DNA from: Mucor racemosus
Taxonomy: Eukaryota > Mucoromycota > Mucoromycetes > Mucorales > Mucoraceae
Reading direction: 5' to 3'
Length of the DNA stretch: 64,000 nucleotides
Assembly: GCA_027405735.1 (NCBI GenBank)
Contig: JAPEHQ010000013.1
Coordinates: forward strand, 310,001-374,000
How positions within the stretch are numbered: position 1 is the first letter of the stretch; the number at the start of each line of letters is the position of its first letter. The notes beneath the pieces are model-generated. The model saw only the letters and a list, made by a program, of their open reading frames with translations. It searched no databases and had not been told where the DNA came from. Shown one piece after another: positions 34,680 through 46,506 of this stretch. Made by a program: the position numbers and the translations under genes.

Positions 34680-35930
34680 AACTACCACACAATATTATTG
34701 ACATGTATAAAGGTTTACAGTAATAAGCTTGAATCAAGTGTGTACAGCATCGTAAATTCTTGAAAAAGTTCTCAAGTATTATAAAATCTCTTATTTTTAA
34801 GTCTTACAAGGCTTATAAGCGGAATATTAATTTAGAAAATTATTTTTGTCCAGATCCTCAATTTTGACATTTTTTAAATTTTTTTTTCTGGTTTTGCAAA
34901 TCTAGAGTTAATTATACTACCAATTATAAAAACAATAAATGTACACATATAGAGAATTTAGCGCTCTATTTGCTCAATAAAAAAAAACAAAGATTCTTAT
35001 TGCAAAATATTACATGAAAATCCTTTAACCAAAAAACCGTTTTTTGGGCAAAAGTGCAAAATTTCATTACTCAGCATTTAATATTAAGCTTTTATAAAAT
35101 GTGTATTAGCTATGGCTACAATTTTCTCTCATAATGTAGTATATTTAAACGTCGATTTTGGTATCAAAAATTGTTTTTTCTGTTTTTTGATCAAAATCAT
35201 GAGTGTTGGTAAGGATGAAATGAGCCCCGAAAATGTCCGCTACAAAATCTGAATTTTCAGATCGCACGTGGTTAAATATAAGAAAAGCTAAAAAAAAGCA
35301 CCTTTTTATTTAAAATTTCGATATACTGTACCATAGTATAAAAGATTTAGCCATTCAATCTTGCTATGCTCAATTACGGCATTGTTCTACGGGCTCGCTT
35401 TTGCAATTTCTTAATGAATCTATGATATGACAGACGGTTTTTCTGGTATAATAATGTATGTTTCTATGATAACAGATATTGCCTATTATTTTGTTTAGTT
35501 TATAGTTCATGGCTCCTCATGCGCTGTAATGATGCTTTTACATTGGCTGAAATGAGCAATTTAGCAGGGTTTTAATTGTACTAAATAATGTAAAGCCTTG
35601 AAAATCCTTTTCTACGTGTGTTGTTTCTCCCTTTTTGTTTTCATATTATTCTAAGAATGCGAATATATTCACTGTTTGATAACGTATGTCAGATTATCAA
35701 GCTGGTATTCTTTTCTTTTATCTGAATACGCATCATGCTAACATAAGGGACTAATGTTTTTAATATAGGTAGCAGTCTATATTAGAGGCTGATATTTTTA
35801 TTTAAATGCATTATGAAATCAAATATCATTATTTACTACTGTATTGTTGGACGTATTTCGAGATTACCAGATCAAATCGAAGGTAATAATATTTATATCT
35901 ACTCAATAAAAAGCTAGAGTTGGCTAAAAA
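34680..35930 (+). repeat. Dispersed repeat family 1, copy C
   Basis: Aligns by eye with copy B over its whole length, with an extra ~60 bp near 35450-35515 (TATGTTTCTATGATAACAGA) that is also present in the copies at 60.98 and 63.6 kb. Confidence 0.7.
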
Positions 35931-36016
35931 CCCAAGAAATGTTTCAGAAAAATGATAAAATTTCAAATGATATAGAAACAAAAATAAAAAAAGAATAACC
36001 TAATGTCTTGTATAGT

Positions 36017-36560
36017 AACTGATTAATCAGAATTACAACATTCCATATTATATTATAGAAGATCTTTGAAAGGTCTAGCAAGTCTTATCTGTTCAGTAGT
36101 AACTGGTTTCCTATAATCTAGGAACTAATAATGAATCATAACTTGTAGCAATATTACCACTGAAACATAACATATTATATCCATACACATTAATAATAAT
36201 TTCTATTGTCGCATTTAATGGATCCCTGTCCATTAGATCTTATCACACAATTCCAATAACTGTATAAACCTGAAATGTCAAAAGAGTCTATATAAATAAT
36301 CTTGCCAGAATATTACACTTTTATTAACAATACATCCTTTGGATGTATTTATATACATTAATTATAACTATTACTAGGGTTTTACTATCTAAGAATATGA
36401 TGTAAGTCAATGATCCACATTGATTTACTGTAACACTAATTATAGACTGTGACCTTGGATGTGAGACATAGGATGAGTATTGACATAACAAAACCCATAT
36501 TTAATTTATTCTAATAAACGTTATTTTTTTACGTTGATTTTAATTTACAAAGTCTCTATA
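36017..36560 (+). repeat. LTR-like repeat C, copy 2, with nested 220-bp element
   Basis: Shares block order with 30022-30340 but is interrupted at 36271-36490. In unit 2 it separates sequences that are contiguous near 32260-32290 in unit 1, so it inserted after the segmental duplication. Confidence 0.55.
36271..36490. mobile_element. 220-bp element with TSD AAACC (solo LTR or MITE-like)
   Basis: Starts TGAAATGTCA and ends TGACATAACA; the ends are inverted at 8 of 10 positions. It is flanked on both sides by AAACC (36266-36270 and 36491-36495). The uninterrupted copy at 30250-30280 has a single AAACC at the same point. TG...CA ends with a 5-bp duplication favour a solo LTR. An internal ACATCCTTTGGATGT near-palindrome lies near 36330. 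No coding capacity. Confidence 0.7.
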
Positions 36561-36879
36561 AATTAATAACCATAGTTTTGATCTTAGCTATACTTGAAAA
36601 CAAATCTTTTTACAGCTGATAATTGCAAACTAATAAAATAGTAAGTTTAAAGAAGATTAGTTTGTTTAAACTTTATGTGTAATAAAGTGACATCTATAAT
36701 CTTAGATTTGGCTTGCATATAAATTTAAGCAGCAGTAAGTATTATTTAAGTTTATGCTCGAGCAAAAACCACTGTTGCTGTAAACATTAAAGCTATAAAC
36801 ATATTTATAAATAATGATAATCGTAAATTTATTGGCTGTTGCATGTATTGCTCTACAACAACAATGTATTGAATTGTCT

Positions 36880-37325
36880 TATCTATATAACTTATATATT
36901 CTATATCAATAAAAGCAAATGTAATTTAAAAACCCATACCAGTAAAAAATGCAATGGGATTTTGAGAACGGCACAATGCTCATATACAAACCAATTTGTG
37001 CCCATACGATCAACTCATTATTCTCATGGTCAGATTTTATTATTATGCACAAATAATAGAGATAATGATATGCTTATGCATGGGCAATAATTTTACTGTT
37101 ATGCACACATGGGATTAATGTTATTATACACACGGACAGAATCTATAATTCTGCACATAATACGGGCTTAGCGTTGTGCTCGTGTGCAGTTTCTTTTGTT
37201 GTGCCCATGTGCATATTGTTATCTTTTTAATCATATCCAGTGGGCACAACAGCTCAGGCTATAGTGTGCAGCCCACCTGGGCGCAAAGAAATCATCTTGT
37301 ATAGCACAGGTCGACCGTAGTGATT
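36880..37325 (+). repeat. Dispersed repeat family 3, copy 3
   Basis: Uninterrupted copy showing CCCATGTGCATATTG at the point where copy 2 carries an LTR, followed by the CAGTGGGCACAACAGC and CAGCCCACCT blocks. Confidence 0.65.
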
Positions 37326-37429
37326 CCATGTCAGATTAATAATCTATTTATATTAGTATATAACACAGGACACAGCACATTTAATTTGAGCTTATTTCAT
37401 ATAGCTAAATCCAACAAGTGGGTATGATG

Positions 37430-38310
37430 CCTCACATATCCCACTTCCTGGATTTTGAGAGAAAACGAGATTTTTGTCAATTTTTTTTTCGAATTCAGTG
37501 TTATATCAGAATCTAGATATAGCGCTACAGTAGTCGTATTATCAGGATATATATTGTTGTTATTGTCACACCATTAATAGCTATTATATCACTTGATAAT
37601 CTCTTCTATATAATCTCATTCTCTACATTGAATAAAACCTCGCCTTTTACTCTTGTCTAATTCTTATTAGTTTTGGTAAAACATTTAGAATTTGGGATAA
37701 AGGTATGTAGGGAAAAAATTGAAGCTAAAAGTAAAGGTATTTCTTTATACACATTTTTAAGGATATCTCCACGAAAAATGGATATTTTTAAAAAAACTAA
37801 ATTGAGCCTAAGAGAGCTCAAAGAGTTTGATGACATGAATGTAAAAAAAATGCTGCTCAATTTAACGAATATTTTGAAATCTACAAAAATGTCAAAAAAA
37901 TAAAAAATAAAATAAAAGTGCTCAGAATTTTTTTATACTAATATATGTTATAGAGCACTTTAAAACAAGTAAGTTTTATTATTAAAAAGCGTTAGGATAG
38001 TTTAATTTTTTGCAGAGATATGAAGTCTCAAATTTTTCAATTCTTTAGCAGTGAAATACGCGTAAAAATCTGAAACATTAGCACTGAAAAATTAATATCA
38101 ACTGCAAAAAATAGGATATTTCCGAATACTCTTTTTTAGATTAAAGCTGAACATATCAGGTACATTGGCATATAATTTTTTCTTGGTGTTATTTAGTGAA
38201 AAAAAAAGTAGAGCAGGGATGAAAAGTGAGACACAGTTTTTAAAGAAAAAGAAGCGAATTTTACTTGTTTTTCAGTCTTTTGTGAGATGTAGTATAAAAT
38301 TACGAATAGG
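37430..38310 (+). repeat. Dispersed repeat family 2, copy 3 (with solo LTR inside)
   Basis: Plus-strand copy. Its open stretch 37673-37903 encodes LYTFLRISPRKMDIFKKTKL and NVKKMLLNL. Further on, 38165-38392 encodes SRAGMKSETQFLKKKKRILL, which is also present in the copy at 50740-50925. A solo LTR interrupts the left part at 37499-37683. Confidence 0.65.
37499..37683 (+). mobile_element. Solo LTR related to the gypsy element at 55.2 kb
   Basis: 185 bp starting TGTTATATCAGAATC and ending AGTTTTGGTAAAACA. Both ends and the TGAATAAAACC...CCTTTTACTCTTG block match the 181-bp LTRs at 55204 and 60737, while the middle has diverged. Flanks TTCAG (37494-37498) and TTTAG (37684-37688) form a 5-bp duplication with one change. 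Family 2 copy 2 shows the unfilled site. Confidence 0.75.
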
Positions 38311-38608
38311 TAGCATAATGTGGTCAATTCATGTATACTTTGCAGTGCCTAAGGTATATCTTCACAGCTGTTCAGGGTTGAGTTGGTTCTAGCAAAAATG
38401 GTTCGCTCTGATTTGAATGACTTAAAAATTTGAAAATTAATGTATTCGAAGATTCTCAAGTGGGAATATAATACAAACAACTATCAGGACTTCAAAATGG
38501 GGGATTGTTTTCTGATTTGCGGCACAATATAAAAAGTTTATATAAAATTATTTATTACTAATATGCTTCAAAACTATAATAATAAGGAAATGGAAAGGGG
38601 TAGAAAAT

Positions 38609-40296
38609 TTAATCGCTCTTTTTAATAATTTGTTCGCCTTCAATCTTCTTTACAGGGTTAATTACGAATCTCCACAATGGGAAAATAATAAACAAAATTG
38701 CCAATGCAACAGACCAGCCGACCTTGACGATCATTGGAGCAGTGGTATGGAATTCATTTTCAGCAAACTTTAAGCAAATCAAAGACTCTGTCAAAATGTT
38801 GAAAATAAGTAACCATGCATGAGCACCCATACGAACAGTGCTGTTATCTGAAATATATTGATAAGCTTCTCTAGCTCCAGGAAGAGCAAGGAAGAAGATG
38901 AGAATTAAACGATAGGTATTGACAGGATGCTCTGGGGGGACCCAAAGGAGATATTTGAGATAGAAACAGTTCAATTCACATAATAAAAACTAAATGTACG
39001 TTAAAAGTTAGAGCAATGCTGCTGGAAGAGCGTGATGTGGTTTACTTACGACAAGCAATAAAAGAACGGTACCAAAGTAATTTTTTGGTGAACTGGTGGT
39101 CTTCCATTCATAACGTGTCCATTCACGAGGGGTAAATTGTTGAACGGCACGTTTAGCTTTACCTTTGAATGATTTGATTTGTCTAAATCCAACCCAAGAG
39201 TATTGCTATAAATACAAAATTAATACAAAATTTCGATAATAAATTTGCGTGTGTTACCTTGACAGAAAAGTATTGACAGAATTTCATGCCAATCTCAATA
39301 CCAAGCCAATTACATACCAACACATCAAGGATCCACTAATCATATGTATAAAATCATTAATGACCTTATTCATTCATCATCCACTTCATATAATTAACTC
39401 ACATGATCCCACCAACATTCAGCAAAATTATTCAGCTGATGTTCCAAAGAGTATTCGCATAATTCGAATGCGATTGAAATGATCCAACAAAACCAATAAT
39501 CTCTAAGAATCAGAGCCTTACCGAACCAACCAACAGCATGTGCCACAACAAAGATATCCATTTGGTTCTAATCAAAACAAATTCAATAAACACTCAAATA
39601 CTTTGATAAATTATTTTGCATACTGTGATATTCTCCCAAGTCAAAGCACAAGCGTCAGCATAGGATCTCTCAGGTAACTGAATGCCTAAACTTGAATCGT
39701 AGTATGTCATGAATTTGCGAGCGTCATCTTTGTTCTACATTTAGTCATGGTTAGATGATTACAGAAACGACATTTCCATTATTCAAACTTACCATAAACA
39801 ATAAGAAAACTAAGAATAACTGATAGAGTACACTTAAACTAAGTACGGCTCTCCAAATAGGTTTACTGGGACGGACAAATGGACCATCAGGGAAATGAAG
39901 CATACCAATAAACACAAAGCAAGCTACAGAAGCTAATACTCCCAATTTGATACTATCGGCTGTATTTTCGTAATTTGATCTAGTAGCAGCATAAAACATC
40001 AATGCCAATAGAACGATCAAGGCAGTTAAAGTATGAGGATGAACTATATGAAAGAAGTTGAGTTGACAAGCCTAAAACTCCGATATGATTACATTTTGTT
40101 CTCCCCTTATTTTTTTTTTCTCCATTGCTACATCCCAAAAAACCCCCATGTGTTGAACCAGCCAGGCCATTATGATTTACTAGGCTAGTTTACCCCCCAT
40201 TTTATACTTACATAAAGGCTCATCGAGAATAGTTTTGCTATCTTCTGGCTTTGATACCTTGGCGGTAGGCACAGAACTTGATTGTTGTGTCGCCAT
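38609..40296 (-). CDS. Phosphatidylserine synthase, base-exchange type (PTDSS2-like)
   Basis: Multi-pass ER membrane enzyme that makes phosphatidylserine by exchanging serine for the head group of an existing phospholipid. Seven exons (40296-40212, 40043-39793, 39734-39624, 39567-39403, 39335-39258, 39205-39050, 38989-38609) give 408 residues. Family blocks in order: [99 protein letters not shown], and [18 protein letters not shown]. The C-terminal ELN...PPEH block fits animal PTDSS2 better than PTDSS1. Every splice keeps frame, which supports the model. It is unrelated to the CDP-DAG-dependent Cho1 enzyme of ascomycete yeasts. Confidence 0.94.
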
Positions 40297-40655
40297 GATG
40301 TAATTTGTATTTTTTCAATTCAAGTTGCCTCGAGAAAAAATTTGAAACTGTTTGATGTAATATAAAAAAATGGTATATCAATCGTCGAGTTTCTCGTCTT
40401 TTTTTATATTATAAATATATTAAAAATCTATTATAAAAAAAAAGGTCTAAAATTCTAGAGAGGAAAAAAAAAAAAAAAAAAAGGCAAAAAAGAGAAAAAG
40501 AAACAGGAATCAAACAATTTCTTTTTTTATTCATGGCAAACAAAAGAGGAGGGGCGAAGAGAAAGTTTTATGTGTGACGATCAATAAACACTCAATATTA
40601 GGTAATTCAGCAAAGTGCATCGGATATTTCATGAAAACCCACAGAGAAAGATTGA

Positions 40656-42471
40656 CTAAATCTGCCCCTTGATATCCACTTTATTGTAGTTTTTGCTTTG
40701 CGCCATCAATACCGGTAAAGCAGATTTAGTATCCAACATACTATCCTTACTTTTACTAGCTAATTGTTTGATGCCATGCTCTCGAAGGAACTTTGCTAGT
40801 TTCTTCATGCTGTCAAATGATAGTTCCTTTGCAACATAAGTTAAAGATATGCCTGTTTTATAACTATATTTTCATTAATAAAGATGTTCTCTTGCTATTC
40901 TATAAGCAAACTTACGCTTTACAAATTACAATTAATGCATCAATTCTTTTTCTGCCCACAAATTGATCCAATAAATAGCCTCCCATGTTTGGTGCAGTTT
41001 CATACAACCTAAAAAAATTATGATAATTTCCCTTGGCCAATGCAGATCGCACCATCAAGGCATGTTGAACACATTCGGCATGATTTTGCAATCCAACATC
41101 ACACATTTCTTCTAACATGGCATTAATATCTAGGCATTTAAAAGAAACTTGAGTATTGCTGTTATCCTATCCGACAATTTTTCCTTACCAGATTGATTTT
41201 GGGAAAATAACATGTACAAAATTCTATAAGCCAAAAATTCATTTTCACAACCAGGGATATTTTGTTCATAAAGGTATTTTAGTTGTGTTTGGCATTGATT
41301 ATATTCTCCAATGTCTCCCTATTTCAGATTTTATATTAGTGGTTTTGTTGTTTCAATGGAAAACAGTTTAAAAACCTTTTCTAATGCAATTCTTGCATGG
41401 GTTTCATATACTCGAACAGTAAATTCCGTACGAATTCTTTGTACCTAGAATAATCGGTTATTAGTACATCTTTTTCACAATATGTAGTTATACCATCAAT
41501 CTTTACAGTCAAATCTTGTCGCATTGACTTGAATTGTTCGCAAATATATGAATAATTTCCTTCTTCTCTCCATTTTGTTCGTAACATTTTGAATGCCTTT
41601 TTCAGGATATTTATTGGTCGAACTGTTGCTGGATCAGCGGCCTAAAGATCAATCATGTCAATTGCCATCTTTTACTCTTTTGTAAATTGACTTACAGATG
41701 TTAATCTAAAGTAAGGCTTCTCTAATTCAGTGCTTGTACCAACAATCACATTATTTAAATCTGCTTCTGCCTCGTTAGACCAAACAATTGGCGTGAATGA
41801 TTTCTTCTTCTTTTTCGCTGGTTGTACGATCGCAGGTGTTGCTGGCACATCATTCTGAAAACGCATTGCTCTAAGCTGCCTTTTTCTTTCTTCTGCGGGT
41901 GTTAATTCTATATTACCTATAGTTGAAGTTGTTTTTTTCGTTCCTATTTTTGCTCTAAAAAAAACCTATAAATGCATTGCATTACCAAACGAAAAAGATC
42001 AAGGAAAAACTCACTTTTTGTGAAATAATTCTACGGAATTGGGGTTTTTTGTTGTTATACATGCACTAAATATATACTTAATATGTCGTCTTGATTTCGC
42101 TCGGTGGAATAATCGCCTTACCTTGGTAAATCTCTACTATTCCAATCAATCACGTCCATCATGTCAGTATTTTTTGCTTGTTTAATAATGGCTTTCATTT
42201 GCGTTTCTAATGTTTTCTTCATATTAGGCATACAATTAGAAAATGAATTTGCTACATATTCTCTACAAACATGAAATAACGTTTGATTTAATGTCAAAAA
42301 GTTTATTATCGCAAGTTTTGCTTTTGTTTTTTTTTTTTTTTTTTACTTTAAACTGCTTGGCCATTCGCTATCTTCTTTATCAACTTCCATAGAAGTTTTT
42401 GGAGTCGGTGCAACAGCTTTTTTCTTTTTTCCACCACCACCAACAACGATATACTGAGGCTGCTTATTCAT
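40656..42471 (-). CDS. THP3: SAC3/GANP-domain protein, THP3/LENG8 type
   Basis: Predicted nuclear mRNA export/splicing-linked factor. About eight exons on the minus strand. In order: [18 protein letters not shown], then [25 protein letters not shown]...[28 protein letters not shown] and [11 protein letters not shown]. Next are [59 protein letters not shown] and [23 protein letters not shown], ending VDIKGQI. This is the SAC3/GANP/PCI layout of LENG8 and yeast Thp3. The splice inside DLT-VQRIR is needed to restore the family motif. I chose the Met at 42471; an in-frame Met at 42525 is less likely because its extension is unlike the family. Divergent from eS26 with a 246-bp shared promoter. Confidence 0.88.
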
Positions 42472-42717
42472 TATAATCAACACAAAATTAAAGGATTTCT
42501 TTTGGTTTTTGCTTGGACTTTTCAAAGATTTTTTTATCTGTTGGCCAATTGAACATTACCTACTGACATCCGGGCATGATCAAGAAACCCGACCCGCAAG
42601 ATATAGAGTTGAGAGTCAAAAAAAATTGTTCAGCGCAATTGTCGAAGGAAAGGTAAAGTGCGCCCATCAAGAAAATAAAGGGAAACTCTCTCTCAACTTC
42701 TTCGTTCATCAATCAAT

Positions 42718-43415
42718 ATGGTACGTTTTCGTCAATGAAAAAAAAAACTCGTATAGCAATGCATGGAAAATTAGATTAATAAGGGCAATTGAGATACAAA
42801 CAAATGTTTCGATAAAAAGGATGGATTATATAAACGGATGTAGTCGATTATGATTAGATGTTTGGATGTTTTTTGGATGTAGAACTTTTTGCCCTTGATT
42901 TTCGTTTTCCATTTTGCTACTACAACATAATGAAAAAGCAAAATTACTAAATGTTACTGATATAGACTTGCAAGAGAAGAAATAACGGACGTAACAAGCA
43001 CGGTCGTGGTCACAACAAGGTTGTTCGTTGTATCAACTGTTACCGTTGTGTCCCCAAGGATAAGGCTATCAAGCGTTTCACCATCCGTAACATGGTTGAA
43101 GCTGCTGCTGTCCGTGATCTCCAAGAAGCTTCCATCTATGAGGGTAAATATTTGATTGAAATAGAAAGAACCAGGTTATTAATCAATATTTTACATGTAG
43201 AATATGCTATCCCCAAGTTGTACGTCAAGCTCCACTACTGTATCTCTTGTGCTATTCACGCTCGTGTCGTCCGTGTTCGTTCTGCTGTCGACCGTCGTAA
43301 CCGTCTTCCCCCTCCTAGATTCAGATTCCAGAAGGTAATTTGATAAATTATAGAAATATATCGATATTTAGATAATTAACATGATCCTTTTTGACAGGCT
43401 GCCAACAAGGCTTAA
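42718..43415 (+). CDS. RPS26: 40S ribosomal protein S26 (eS26)
   Basis: Small-subunit protein at the mRNA exit channel. Four exons: 42718-42720 (only the ATG), 42966-43143, 43201-43334 and 43398-43415, giving 110 residues. Spliced start [20 protein letters not shown] is followed by the zinc-binding cysteines CINCYRC and CISC and by [16 protein letters not shown]. Codon use is strongly biased (CGT, AAG, GTC, TCC), as in highly expressed genes and unlike neighbouring genes. The first intron begins directly after ATG (ATG|GTACGT), and the upstream region is pyrimidine-rich (CTCTCTCTCAACTTCTTCG). The last exon is only 18 nt. Confidence 0.95.
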
Positions 43416-44466
43416 ATCGGTTTATGATTTTTAAAAAAATTCCTTTAAAGCATCAATTACGAGAATGCAGTAATAAAAAGTATTTTGAAAAGGATATTTT
43501 TTCTTTTTGTGTCCTGGAACTATTTATTGTGTTTATCTGTTTATTACGAGTGGTTCATTTTTATTATTTTTCGGGTCAAATGAGATTGTCTGTGGCAGGA
43601 ATAGACTTTCGTTATAGCTGTTTAATGTATGCTAAACATGTATTTATTGTCTAATCATAGTTGCTGTAGAAAAATCAAGACATGAATCTGTCCATCAAAA
43701 ATTGTAATTTTACTATTTTGTAATTAAAGCTCATTGAGACATTGAGCAAATTAGTTACTTTTCTTTTACGAATAAAAGATATTTGAATAGTGCAAACAAT
43801 TCGTTTTCAAGTGAGGGCCCAGTTTGTGCACAATGCACCCACAATTACACCTCTTCAATGAATCGGGCACATTTATTGCGTACAATTATCATCTAGAAGA
43901 GTCGCAAAAAAAATATTGCCCTTTTATGTCAAGCTTTACAAATCATAGCGTTGTACACTTTAGCATTAAAACTCCCAAATAAAAAATACCTTGATATAGC
44001 TGATATTTGGAAATATACAATGAATAATTTCTTTTCATCTGGGTGCATGTTATATGCCTAAATGAATCCTTGAAACTTGGTTGAAATGGTGCTTTTTTGA
44101 AGGAATACAGAGGTAAATTTTTTGGATTTGTAGTTGTAGTGAAGGCTTACAACTATATATATTGATTTTTGATTCTAGTTCAAGAAACAAAATATAAATT
44201 AATTCTTGGGCATGTCGAAATAATTTACTAAAAGTTTTGTTTAACCATTTAAATATTACCTTTATGCTCGAAACCTCTTTAAAAAGAAGGTATATGATTT
44301 GTTAAAATACGATTTTTGGCCGGAAACCAAGGGAAATGTCCGGGACATGTCCGATCATATTAACGCACTCGTTTTTTTTACACATCCCGCAAGCGATTCT
44401 ATATGATGTGTAATGTAAGCTGCAAAAGTGATAATCCTCCTCTTCTCGCATACATCGCCTTTCGAA
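43416..44466. other. Intergenic between eS26 and eL39
   Basis: About 1 kb with no supported gene. The last part (44380-44466) contains CGCACTCG and TCCTCCTCTTCTCGCAT pyrimidine-rich stretches that probably belong to the eL39 promoter. Confidence 0.4.
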
Positions 44467-44894
44467 ATGGTAAGGATGGTGTTTTCATTTATTATAGTTG
44501 TAGAACAAGAAGGAGAGTGGGGCCATGATGAACAAAAAAAAATAGATTAGTTGATGGATTAGATGAAACTATCGATGGATTAATTGATTGAATACGGATC
44601 AAAAATACTACATATGACCGATAGGGTGGAGGGAAAAATTGAATTTGGTCGAGAGATATTAACGAATTTTATGTATAGCCTTCTCAAAAGTCTTTCATCA
44701 CCAAGGTCAAGCTTGGCAAGGCCAAGAAGCAAAACCGTCCTTTGCCTCACTGGTTCCGTCTTAAGACTGACACCAAGATTCGGTAAGACCATGAAGATCT
44801 GTATTGGTTGATGATCTGTAATTAACTCATTTTTTATTTTCATAGTTGGAACGCTAAGAGACGTAACTGGCGTCACACCAAGTTGAACATCTAA
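44467..44894 (+). CDS. RPL39: 60S ribosomal protein L39 (eL39)
   Basis: Small basic large-subunit protein lining the exit tunnel. Three exons: 44467-44469 (only the ATG), 44679-44782 and 44846-44894, giving 51 residues, the normal family length. Translation starts [20 protein letters not shown] and continues [15 protein letters not shown], then [16 protein letters not shown]. As in eS26, the first intron begins directly after the start codon (ATG|GTAAGG), and codon use is strongly biased towards C- and G-ending codons. The open frames that overlap it in other phases are shadows. Confidence 0.95.
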
Positions 44895-46279
44895 GTTATT
44901 TGTTCAACTTCACTACTGCAGCAAATTTCAACTCTTGCTTGTGTCGTATATATATGAATTTTCTTTTGAATCTTTGAAGGAATTTTTTAGTTCATCTGGT
45001 TAAATAAAATAAAAAAGAAATTTTTTTCTTTGTTATCGTCGAGCGATTGTACACACACAAACACGAACACATACGAAGACTTACATCAGATTTGACATGA
45101 ATATTTATACAAAGGGGGAGGGGTTATTCCTGTAGAATGCGCTAAAACCAAATGGCATGTTTTTCTGTCTGTTATCAAATGGTGAATTATAAAGATAGAA
45201 ACAAGGGGAAAATTGTAGATCTTTTATAACTTGTTTGTTTGCTACATATTACATCAGACAGTTCTAGACTTTATAACAGAATATCTTGAGCTATATCAAG
45301 TATATGTATAAACACTAAAGCATATGCAACTTAAATAAGTGTCATATATATCCTATCAATACCTCATCATCATGAGATAAACATATATGCTGGGGAATAA
45401 TAATAATCCCTTGATTTACTTTCCTTATCGTTGGGAAGCCTACATGTTGAATTCCTTTCTCGTGTGTAAAAAGCAGGGAGATGGAAATGTTCTAGATCAA
45501 GTATAAATATATATGTAGCTATCGTAGTTGTAGATGTTAAAATCGCTGTAATGTACATACATTTATTATTATATGAAAAAAAAGCTAAAAAAAAAAAAAA
45601 AAACCTTATTGAAAAGGCTCCAGTTTTCTTTTTCATCAGTCGTGCTCTGCATAGAATTCCCTGTTTAGTGTTAGTCATCACCACTTTAGTTACTTTAAAA
45701 ACCAAGAACATCCAAGGGGATTGATTGAGATTAATAATACCAGTACAAAGGAATCGGCAAATATGAAATGTTGCCAGTTGACTAGTGATTTTTAGCATGA
45801 AATTCGCCATGAAAAATTGCCATTAATTTTGGTATGGTCTGCATGTGTTGAAGAGCTATAAAAAAAACAGAGAGAATTTAGGGGGAATGTTATTATAATT
45901 TGTTGATTTTGATTGAATTTGTGTACAGTATTTTGAGAGCATCTAGGCCCTCTTCCATATAATATACACATGTCAATATTAAGGATTATGATATACGCCA
46001 AATTTAGTCTTTCATCATGGAGATCAACGCAATGCAGTGAACTTTACCATGTAGGTAATTACACAAAATTGAAATAATATATCAAATAACCCATGACAAT
46101 TGTCAACAAAACGCCAACCCTAATGGACTTCTTTGAGTGATGATGAGGTGTCTCCTTAGAAATGGTTGTATGTCATTGATTGAATTGTGCATCTATATAA
46201 ATGCATCAACAATTTGGCTCTTTTTTTTCTTCTTCTTTTTTGCTTCTTTACTTTTTGCTTAATTCATTATTTTAAAGAA
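44895..46279. other. Intergenic, no recognised gene
   Basis: About 1.4 kb. A 146-codon minus-strand frame (45370-45810) contains a long A-run encoding polyphenylalanine and shows no motif. It is treated as chance. AATAAA-type signals for eL39 lie near 45005. Confidence 0.35.
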
Positions 46280-46506
46280 ATGTGTATTTTTATTCAAGAA
46301 ACCAAAGCAAATCAAGTCGCATCGACAGGACCTGAAATCCCATTAATTGACATGTCATATGCCATTAAACCATTAAACCTACAAGGTGGTCAATGGTAAG
46401 TTAAATCGTAAATATTGTGCTCAATTGTATACTAAACATCTCCCACTATAGCACCTGGTGTGGTAAATATGGCCATAAGAGAAACACATGTCCTTTATTA
46501 AAGTAA
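46280..46506 (+). CDS. Small CCHC zinc-knuckle protein
   Basis: Two exons (46280-46395 and 46452-46506) would give 56 residues. The second exon completes a CCHC knuckle across the splice: C-T-W-C-x4-H-x4-C (CTWCGKYGHKRNTC), followed by PLLK and a stop. Preceding sequence is EIPLIDMSYAIKPLNLQGGQ. The intron is short with good GT-AG ends, and the frame closes only if it is spliced. The start is uncertain: ATG 46280 lies after a T-rich tract, and a further upstream exon cannot be excluded. CCHC knuckles bind single-stranded nucleic acid; the cellular role is unknown. Confidence 0.55.

Larger units (their letters stand above)
34025..37330 (+). repeat. Segmental duplication, unit 2
   Basis: Same block order as 30365-33875: TGAATATTAATGAATCAGAG start, dynein-like relic (34380-34630), family 1 copy C (34680-35930), the block TATGCTCGAGCAAAAACCAC near 36752, and family 3 copy 3 (36880-37325). 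It is direct tandem with about 150 bp between the units. Confidence 0.65.

Noticed and set aside
44470..44678. Intronic C/D snoRNA in eL39
   Set aside because: An ATGATGA C-box-like word occurs near 44526, but no CTGA D box follows within the intron.
45370..45810. 146-codon minus-strand frame
   Set aside because: Runs through a poly-A tract giving polyphenylalanine; no motif, no splice support.
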